From Methylobacterium aerolatum (GTDB lineage Bacteria; Pseudomonadota; Alphaproteobacteria; Rhizobiales; Beijerinckiaceae): DNA of 64,000 nt. Below, piece after piece: positions 1 through 6,371 of this stretch. Within the stretch, counting starts at the first letter, position 1. Each line of letters starts with the position of its first letter. Under the pieces are notes generated by a model. The model searched no databases, was not told the DNA's origin, and was given only the letters and a program-made list of their open reading frames with translations. The stretch is from assembly GCF_022179085.1 (NCBI RefSeq), contig NZ_BPQE01000013.1, forward strand, positions 1 through 64,000, in the 5' to 3' direction. The position numbers and the translations under genes were made by a program.

Positions 1-3000
1 AAGCCCGACGACAACGACCCGATCTGGCTCGCCTGAGAGCTCAGGCCCGAGGACAGCGAGGCCACCGAGCTATTCGTCACGCTCAGGCCCGACGACAGGG
101 AGCCGATCTGGCTCGCCTGAGAGCTCAAGCCCGAGGACAAAGACCCGATCTGACTTCCCTGAGAGCTGAGACCCGACGACAGAGAAGCCACCGAGCTGTT
201 CGTCACGCTCAAGCCCGACGACAGGGAGCCGATCTGGCTCGCCTGCGAACTCAGGCCAGAGGACAGCGACGAGACTTGGCTCGCCTGTGAACTCACGCTG
301 GAGGACAGCGAGGCCACTTGGCTTGCCTGCGAGCTGACGCTGGTCGAGAGGGACGAGGCCGTGCTCGCGCTGGTATTGCCGATGGCCGTCGACAGCGAGG
401 CCACCGAGCTGTTGGTGGCGTAGAGCTGCGAGCCGTTCACCGCGTCCGTCGAGGTCGCGCTGATCGTCCCGTTGGCGACGTTGGTGATCTTCTGCGGCGA
501 ACCGCTTCCATGGCTCGCGTCATAGGCGTTGAGCGACGAGTTCCACTGCAGCGCATCCTGCTTCAGCGAGGACACGCCCGTGGAAATCGATGCGATCTGG
601 CTCCCCTGGGAGCTGACGCTCGTCGACAGCGACGACACCGTGCTCGCCTGCGAGCTCACGCTCGAAGACAGCGACGAGACGGTGCTCGCCTGTGAACTCA
701 CGCTGGAGGATAGCGACGAGACTTGGCTCGCCTGCGAGCTGACGCTGGTCGAGAGGGACGAGGCCGTGCTCGCGCTGGTATTGCCGATGGCCGTCGACAG
801 CGAGGCCACCGAGCTGTTGGTGGCGTAGAGCTGCGAGCCGTTCACCGCGTCCGTCGAGGTGGCGCTGATCGTCCCGTTGGCGACGTTGGTGATCTTCTGC
901 GGCGAACCGCTTCCATGGCTCGCGTCATAGGCGTTGAGCGACGAGTTCCACTGCAGCGCGTCCTGCTTCAGCGAGGACACGCCCGTGGAAATCGATGCGA
1001 TCTGGCTCCCTTGGGAGCTGACGCTCGTCGACAGCGACGACACCGTGCTCGCCTGCGAGCTCACGCTCGAAGACAGCGACGAGACGGTGCTCGCCTGCGA
1101 GCTCACGCTGGTCGAGAGGGACGAGGCCGTGCTCGCGCTGGTATTGCCGATGGCCGTCGACAGCGAGGCCACTGAGCTGTTGGTCGCGTAGAGCTGCGAG
1201 CCGTTCACCGCGTCCGTCGAGGTCGCGCTGATCGTCCCGTTGGCGACGTTGGTGATCTTCTGCGGCGAACCGCTTCCATGGCTCGCGTCATAGGCGTTGA
1301 GCGACGAGTTCCACTGCAGCGCGTCCCTCTTCAGCGAGGACACGCCCGTGGAAATCGATGCGATCTGGCTCCCCTGGGAGCTGACGCTCGTCGACAGCGA
1401 CGACACCGTGCTCGCCTGCGAGCTCACGCTCGAAGACAGCGACGACACCTGGCTCGCCTGCGAGCTGACGCTCGTCGAGAGGGACGACGCCGTGCTCGCG
1501 CTGGTGTTGCCGATGGCCGTCGAGAGCGAGGTCACCGCGCTGGCGGTGCTGCTGAACCCGGTCGAGAGCGAGGTCACCGCGCTGGTCTGCGTAGAGGCGA
1601 CAGAATAAAGCTGGCTGCCGTTGATCGCGTCCGTAGAAGTGGACGACACCCGGCCCGCCGCGACGTTCTGGATCTGCCGTTCGCCGCCGGACGTGCCGAC
1701 GGACACTGAGCCCACCGGCGAATTACCGGCGAAGCCTCCGTAGGTGACGCTGCCGATGGTGACGGAGGACACGTTCGTGGCGGCCGTGGCGACCGATCCG
1801 GAGCCGAGAGCGACGCTGTTGACGACGTTGACGTTCGCCCCGGAGCCGAGGGCGACGCTGCTGTCGGGCGTGGCGAGCGCCCCGCTGCCGATCGCCACGG
1901 CGTTCGCCCCGGCTGCGATAGCGCCGTTGCCGCCGGCATAGCTTGCCATTCCGGATGCGTTCGCGCTGAAGCCGACGGCGGTGGACACGAGACCTGCCGC
2001 GTTGGAACCCGAGCCGACCGCCGTGCCGAAGCGGCCCGTGGCGTTGGCGAAGGAGCCCAGCGCCAAGCCGGCGACATCCGTGGCATTGGCTCCGAGACCC
2101 AGAGCGATGGCGGCCGAGCCCGTCGCGTTCGCGGCGGGGCCGATGGAGATGGCGGCCGACGCCGTGGCATTGGCGCCCGCACCCAGGGCGATGGCGGCGG
2201 AATCTGTCGCGCTGGCGCCAACGCCCAGGGCCGCAGAGAAGGTGCCGGAGGCCAGTGTGTGCCCGCCGAGCGCCGTGGCGTCCTGCCCGGTCGCCGTCGC
2301 CGCGTTGCCGTGGCTGCTGGAGCCGACCGCAGTGGAACCCGAATTGCTGGCAACGGACTTGTAGCCGATCGCCGTGGCGTAGCTGTTGGACGCGTTGGCC
2401 AGGGTGCCGACGGCGATCGCATTGCTGTTGCTGGCGTTCGCATTCAGGCCGAAGGCCACCGAGTCGGTGCTCGTGGCGTTGGCGCCGTTGCCGATGGCGT
2501 TGATGTTGGCGAGCTTTTGCGGCTGGCCGGTGCCGTGGGCGCCGTCCCAGGCGTTGATCGCCGAATTCCATGGCAAACCGCCGCTGCCGCCGGTGCTGCT
2601 GCTCAGCGTGGCAATCACCGAGTACAGCTGGCTGCCGTTCACCGCGTCCGTCGACGTGGAGGTGATCCGGCCGGCCGCGACGTTCTGGATCTGCCGCTCG
2701 CTGCCCGCGCTGCCCACCGAGACGACGCCGACCGGGCTCGTGCCGGCGAAGCCGCCATAGGTCTGGCCATTGATGACCGCCTGGGACGTCGCCGTCGCCG
2801 TCGTAGTCGTCGCCCCGTTGCCCAGCGCGACACTGTTCGCCACGCTGGCGACCGAGGCACCGCCGAGGGCGAGGCTGTCCTGGGCGGTCGCATTTGCACC
2901 AACGCCGCCGCTGCTGCTGCCCAGCGCCGCGGCCCCAGAGGCCAGCGCCCAAGCGTTCCGGCCGACGGCAACCGCAAAACCAGCGGTCGCATTCGCCCCG

Positions 3001-3968
3001 GTCCCTAAGGCAGTCGCGTTTGAGCCGGAGGCTAAGGCGTTTGTTCCAACAGCAACCGTGAACGAACCAGAAGCATTCGAGAGCGTGCCAAGACCCGTAG
3101 AAAAGTTCCCCAGGGCATTCGCGGAATTGCCGAGAGCAGTAGCGCCCTGGGCGGTGGCCTTCGATTCGCCGCCGAGGGCGGTTGCATCCTGCCCCGTAGC
3201 GGAGGCTCCCACATTGCGCCCGCTCACACCAAGCGCGACCGCACCAGTTACGCTCGCGACTGTCCCGCGCCCGACGGCGGTCGTAAAATCTCCATACGCC
3301 TGGGCAGTGTCGCCTATTGCGACACCGCTTGATCCAGTGGCATTCGAATTCAAACCAATTGCTACTGAGTACATACCTGTGCTAGTTACATTAGCTCCAA
3401 TCGCGACAGCAAAATTACCTGCACTCCGTCCAGTTGTTTGAGTGTTCCCCAGTTGCAATGAGTTACCACCTGCAACGTCTTGTACAATAATGCGACCACT
3501 GTTGACATAAAGTTGGCCACCAAGGCTGAGACTTGTACTTATTCTATTTGGATCATTGTTTGCCGCAAAACTAAAAAAAAGAGCCTCGTTTGTTTGTGCA
3601 GCAATATTCGGGCTGCACTTGGAAGCGTCTTTCACAGCGAAAGTTGGTGTATCGCTACCATTATCGCTAACTGTTTGACATTGCCCATCCAACCCATCGT
3701 TGAAATAGACCGTGACAGCTCCCGCGAGAGCCTGCGAGGGAGCCAGCAACCCCACCATCCCAAACGTCGCCGTCACCGCCCCCGCGCCGAGCGCCCCCAG
3801 CTTCGACCGCCGGCCGAAGGCCACGTAGAGCGAGGACAGCCGCAGGGCCGCCATGATGCGGCGGCGGAGGCCGTCGGTCAGCTCGCCGCGCAGGCCCACG
3901 GCGTTGCCGGCGTGGGAGAAGCGGCGATCCCGGCGGTTGGTGTCCCGGTCGTCACGGTGCGTGTTCAT
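1..3968 (-). CDS. YadA-like trimeric autotransporter adhesin, C-terminus beyond the left edge
   Basis: About 1,322 codons stay open from ATG 3968 to the window edge, so the C-terminal membrane anchor is not visible. The N-terminus is long and basic. A hydrophobic signal stretch follows and ends near residue 82 at a SQALA/GAV-type cleavage site; an internal ATG at 3854 is an alternative start. Residues about 190-420 and 450-750 carry many head repeats of the SVAIGxxxxA kind. Neck motifs ending STSTDAVNGSQLY or close variants occur near 2640, 1630, 1200, 840 and 440. The rest is a Ser/Ala/Leu/Gln-rich coiled-coil stalk. By family knowledge such proteins form trimers on the outer membrane and bind host or abiotic surfaces. 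The first 250 or so residues use AT-richer codons than the rest. The family call is firm; the ligand is unknown. Confidence 0.95.
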   Translation of the reverse strand, partial: MNTHRDDRDTNRRDRRFSHAGNAVGLRGELTDGLRRRIMAALRLSSLYVAFGRRSKLGALGAGAVTATFGMVGLLAPSQALAGAVTVYFNDGLDGQCQTVSDNGSDTPTFAVKDASKCSPNIAAQTNEALFFSFAANNDPNRISTSLSLGGQLYVNSGRIIVQDVAGGNSLQLGNTQTTGRSAGNFAVAIGANVTSTGMYSVAIGLNSNATGSSGVAIGDTAQAYGDFTTAVGRGTVASVTGAVALGVSGRNVGASATGQDATALGGESKATAQGATALGNSANALGNFSTGLGTLSNASGSFTVAVGTNALASGSNATALGTGANATAGFAVAVGRNAWALASGAAALGSSSGGVGANATAQDSLALGGASVASVANSVALGNGATTTTATATSQAVINGQTYGGFAGTSPVGVVSVGSAGSERQIQNVAAGRITSTSTDAVNGSQLYSVIATLSSSTGGSGGLPWNSAINAWDGAHGTGQPQKLANINAIGNGANATSTDSVAFGLNANASNSNAIAVGTLANASNSYATAIGYKSVASNSGSTAVGSSSHGNAATATGQDATALGGHTLASGTFSAALGVGASATDSAAIALGAGANATASAAISIGPAANATGSAAIALGLGANATDVAGLALGSFANATGRFGTAVGSGSNAAGLVSTAVGFSANASGMASYAGGNGAIAAGANAVAIGSGALATPDSSVALGSGANVNVVNSVALGSGSVATAATNVSSVTIGSVTYGGFAGNSPVGSVSVGTSGGERQIQNVAAGRVSSTSTDAINGSQLYSVASTQTSAVTSLSTGFSSTASAVTSLSTAIGNTSASTASSLSTSVSSQASQVSSLSSSVSSQASTVSSLSTSVSSQGSQIASISTGVSSLKRDALQWNSSLNAYDASHGSGSPQKITNVANGTISATSTDAVNGSQLYATNSSVASLSTAIGNTSASTASSLSTSVSSQASTVSSLSSSVSSQASTVSSLSTSVSSQGSQIASISTGVSSLKQDALQWNSSLNAYDASHGSGSPQKITNVANGTISATSTDAVNGSQLYATNSSVASLSTAIGNTSASTASSLSTSVSSQASQVSSLSSSVSSQASTVSSLSSSVSSQASTVSSLSTSVSSQGSQIASISTGVSSLKQDALQWNSSLNAYDASHGSGSPQKITNVANGTISATSTDAVNGSQLYATNSSVASLSTAIGNTSASTASSLSTSVSSQASQVASLSSSVSSQASQVSSLSSGLSSQASQIGSLSSGLSVTNSSVASLSSGLSSQGSQIGSLSSGLSSQASQIGSLSSGLSVTNSSVASLSSGLSSQASQIGSLSSG
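140..1320 (-). repeat. Near-identical stalk repeats inside the adhesin gene
   Basis: The motif QWNSSLNAYDASHG recurs with starts near 1320, 957 and 552, giving periods of 363 and 405 bp. Each unit continues with ITNVANGTISATSTDAVNG and then Ser-rich coiled coil. The two periods differ by 42 bp, exactly one 14-residue step of the stalk (SSQASTVSSSLS-like). Units are almost identical at the DNA level, including third positions, which implies recent duplication or gene conversion. Confidence 0.9.
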
Positions 3969-4102
3969 GGTGGCCCCGAATGGTTGTCGCGCCGACGGTC
4001 CGTCGCGCAAGGATGTCCGAAAATGTTCGTTTGTCGTTCAGGGCGGCTCCCCAGCCGCCAATGGTTCGTTCTCAAGATGACAGCGCGCTCTGCGCGACGT
4101 CG

Positions 4103-4918
4103 TCATTCGCGAAGGCGCGGATCGGGGGATCGGCGGCGCGTGGACATTGGGGCGAGCCGGCGAGCCCCGGCATTCAGCCCGTGCAATACGCTGCACACAT
4201 CCCGCGCACCCATCCTGAGGTGCCGGAGCGCAGCGCAGGCCTCGAAGGAGACCTTCGGACCGCGCAGCGCCCTCTTGAGCCCTCCTTCGCGGCGGCTGTC
4301 GCCGAACCTCAGGATGAGGGGGGTGAGTGGAACGAGGGGCTTCTCGGTCAGGCTCTCGGGATGAGGGAGCCCGAGGGGACGGAGGGGCTTCTCGGTCAGC
4401 CTCTCAGGATGGGGTCGCGGCGGGGGAGCGAGAGCGTTTTCGGCTTGATCCAGGACGTCGGCTTGACCGTCTTCGCGAGCGAATCGAAGGAATCCAGGGA
4501 TTCGCACCGTCCGGGCTGGTCCCGTTGCCCAGCTTTGCTTCGCTAGTGCCAGAGCGATTTCGTTCGAACCTGAATCGGCTTTGCACGACGCGCTCTCCTC
4601 CCCCTTGCGGGGAGGAGTGGGAGGTGGGGGTGGTGCCGAACGAAGCGCGGCGGTGCCTCCTGCACCACCCCCACCCCTTCCCCTCCCCGCAAGGGGGAGG
4701 GAGCCCGCGTTCCCCATTGGGGCGCGACGATCCGAGTCAAACCGAAACCGCTCCAGCACCGACGGGGGCGGCGCCCGATCCAAGTCCTTCCGAGAACGCC
4801 GCACGTGTTTCAGCCGGGCCTCGACCGGCTGCGGATCGACCCCGCGCCGAGGGGCGCGGGGGGCCGGCGCGGTCACGTCGCGGCCGGCGAAGGGCGTGGT
4901 GCGGACGGCGCGCATCAC
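4103..4918 (-). CDS. Weak ORF coupled to a small membrane protein and running into repeats
   Basis: The ATG at 4918 overlaps the stop of the upstream small membrane gene in an ATGA arrangement typical of coupled genes. Only the first 60 or so residues (basic, Pro/Arg-rich) precede the repeat family A element. Everything after that is translated repeat DNA and is not believable as conserved protein. It may be a short gene whose end was overwritten by the repeat, or no gene at all. Confidence 0.2.
   Translation of the reverse strand: MMRAVRTTPFAGRDVTAPAPRAPRRGVDPQPVEARLKHVRRSRKDLDRAPPPSVLERFRFDSDRRAPMGNAGSLPLAGRGRGGGGAGGTAALRSAPPPPPTPPRKGEESASCKADSGSNEIALALAKQSWATGPARTVRIPGFLRFAREDGQADVLDQAENALAPPPRPHPERLTEKPLRPLGLPHPESLTEKPLVPLTPLILRFGDSRREGGLKRALRGPKVSFEACAALRHLRMGARDVCSVLHGLNAGARRLAPMSTRRRSPDPRLRE
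4211..4317. repeat. Palindromic repeat family B, copy 1
   Basis: The element is bounded by CATCCTGAGGTG on the left and CCTCAGGATGAG on the right, which are inverted copies, with CTCGAAGGAG-like blocks inside. A second element with the same ends and internal block lies at 16328-16434. Presumably this is a dispersed, non-coding genomic repeat. Confidence 0.75.
4595..4702. repeat. Palindromic repeat family A, copy 1
   Basis: The left end reads CTCCCCCTTGCGGGGAGG and the right end CCTCCCCGCAAGGGGGAGG. Complementary GGTGGGGGTGGT and CACCACCCCCACC blocks lie between them, so the whole element can fold into one long hairpin. The same architecture recurs at 52258-52368 between kdpB and kdpC. Confidence 0.8.
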
Positions 4919-5130
4919 CGCAGCCCCCGCAGGACCCAGCCGGCGGTGCCGGCGACGAGGACGAGGGAGGCCACGAGGGCCGCGCTGGCCCAGCCCTCGT
5001 GCACCAGCAGGCCGACCACGAAGCCCGAGATCGCGCAGGCGGCGAAGCCGAGCACGGCGGGCGCACGCTCCTCCTCGCGGCCGGTGAGCCCATCGGCCAC
5101 CGCCGCCTGATCGCCATCAGGCCGAACCAT
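4915..5130 (-). CDS. Small two-segment membrane protein of unknown function
   Basis: A 71-residue product from ATG 5130 (an in-frame ATG at 5175 would add 15 unconvincing residues). After a polar, acidic N-terminus of about 22 residues there are two hydrophobic segments, around APAVLGFAACAISGFVVGLL and SAALVASLVLVAGTAGWVL, followed by a short basic end. This looks like a genuine inner-membrane protein. No family is recognised. It lies between the adhesin and the recombinase. Confidence 0.5.
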   Translation of the reverse strand: MVRPDGDQAAVADGLTGREEERAPAVLGFAACAISGFVVGLLVHEGWASAALVASLVLVAGTAGWVLRGLR

Positions 5131-5448
5131 CCGACACCCCCAACCAACGCCCGCGATAACGCACGCAGGTGGCATTCCGAAGATCAGCGCAAGTCGTGAT
5201 TGCCGTTCACGCGCTTTCGAAAGGCCGTGACAAAAAGGGTCCCTTGCGACATCAAGACTTCAGACGAAGAAGACCGATAAATTGCACACCGTAAGTTGTT
5301 GTTCTTCTTCTATACGCCCTTCGGTCGCGCCGCCAGCGGTTGCGCGGCCAGAAGGGACCCCTTCTGTCAACGCAAACGGAGTCCCGGAGCGGCAAAAGTT
5401 AAGAAATCCCGACCGAAGTCCAAAAATTAACGATTATGAAAGCACCAA
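5131..5448. other. Promoter region of the recombinase with two related palindromes
   Basis: The base composition drops sharply in AT-richer tracts just upstream of the recombinase start. The stretch contains AAGGGTCCCTT (5235-5245) and CAGAAGGGACCCCTTCTG (5349-5366), two palindromes sharing a GGGWCCC-type core about 115 bp apart. No gene is seen here. Confidence 0.5.
5235..5366. promoter_or_regulatory. Pair of related palindromes upstream of the recombinase
   Basis: The two palindromes AAGGGTCCCTT and CAGAAGGGACCCCTTCTG share AAGGG-W-CCCTT-like arms. They could be operator or subsite sequences for the adjacent serine recombinase or for another dimeric regulator. The symmetry is visible; the assignment is inference. 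Confidence 0.35.
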
Positions 5449-6129
5449 ATGACCACAAAACATCAGTCGTCAACGCCACATATTATTGGATATGCTCGGG
5501 TTTCTACCGAAGAACAAAGGCTCGATCTGCAGGTCGGGGCGCTGGAGCGGGCTGGATGCGAACGGATATACACCGATCACGGTGTATCCGGCTTTCGCTT
5601 TAGTCGTGGCGGGCTGAAGACTGCCATGAAGAACTTGCGACCGGGTGGCACATTGGTGGTGTGGCGGCTAGACCGGCTCGGCAGATCGCTATCCGGATTG
5701 GTTCTGTTGATGGAACAGCTGGGATCGCGCGGGATTCATTTCCGGTCAGTGACCGAAAATATTGATACGAGCTCCTCCGGCGGCCGGCTAATGTTTCATA
5801 TGATGGCCGCTTTGGCTGAGTTCGAGCGGTCCCTGATCAGCGAACGGACCCGCGCGGGCATGGCTGCGGCCAAGGCGCGGGGGTGCCGGGTGGGGCGCCC
5901 GCGGGCGCTCGTTCATCAGCAGATCGTCGCGGCCCGGTGCGCGCTGCTCTGTCATGGGATGGCGGCCGGGGCGCTGGCGCGGGATCTCGGCGTCTCCCCG
6001 CGCACGCTTCAACGGTCTATCGCCGCGCTGGATGGCGGGATGTGCCGGGATTGTCCCGGCGCCGGGGTGGACGGCCTGGGCGATGGGCGCCGCCAAACCA
6101 GTCTATCGGGGGAAACGGGGGGGCCTTGA
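5449..6129 (+). CDS. Serine recombinase (resolvase/invertase family)
   Basis: The 226-residue product starts with the resolvase core GYARVSTEEQRLDLQ, with the presumed nucleophile at Ser19. It continues with the VWRLDRLGRSL arginine motif and the MAALAEFERSLISERT helix E region. The C-terminal third (about residues 160-200) is a helix-turn-helix ending in LARDLGVSPRTLQRSI. Size and order fit the small Hin/Gin/Tn3-resolvase class, which cut short paired sites to invert or delete DNA. It lies one small gene away from the large adhesin, so a role in surface phase variation is possible but unproven. Stand-alone remnants of mobile elements are the other likely origin. The last 30 or so residues (Gly-rich) look non-conserved. 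Confidence 0.93.
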   Translation: MTTKHQSSTPHIIGYARVSTEEQRLDLQVGALERAGCERIYTDHGVSGFRFSRGGLKTAMKNLRPGGTLVVWRLDRLGRSLSGLVLLMEQLGSRGIHFRSVTENIDTSSSGGRLMFHMMAALAEFERSLISERTRAGMAAAKARGCRVGRPRALVHQQIVAARCALLCHGMAAGALARDLGVSPRTLQRSIAALDGGMCRDCPGAGVDGLGDGRRQTSLSGETGGP

Positions 6130-6371
6130 TCGGGGTCCGGCGGGAGCGCTCCGGCGGTGTATCCGAACTGCAACAAGCCCGAGTTTTGAAGTTTTCCACA
6201 TCTCTGTCGGGCGGCGTGGAAGGCTTTTCGCCGCCGCGCCCCGTGGAAGCCCCGGTCTTCGGCGCGGTTCCTCTTGGACGGGCCGGAACGACACTTCGGC
6301 CGGGGCCGCGTGGCCGCGGTTCCACTTGCCGGGGGAGTCGGGTGATTCTCCCGGGTCTCGCGCCCGCGGTC

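Larger units (their letters stand above)
3969..4914. other. Intergenic stretch dominated by palindromic repeats
   Basis: No convincing gene is seen on either strand apart from the weak ORF listed separately. The stretch holds a CATCCTGAGGTG...CTCAGGATGAG inverted repeat (4211-4317). Two imperfect copies of a GGCTTCTCGGTCAG motif follow (about 4335-4412), and then a CCCCTTGCGGGGAGG-type palindromic element (4595-4702). Confidence 0.7.

Noticed and set aside
1574-2952. Long Arg/Pro/Gly-rich ORFs on both strands inside the adhesin gene
   Set aside because: They are alternative-frame readings of the GC-rich repeat-coding DNA; only the frame from 3968 shows YadA head, neck and stalk motifs.
6328-6355. 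GC-rich hairpin between recombinase and MHYT genes as terminator
   Set aside because: The stem is short and imperfect and no T-run follows on either strand.
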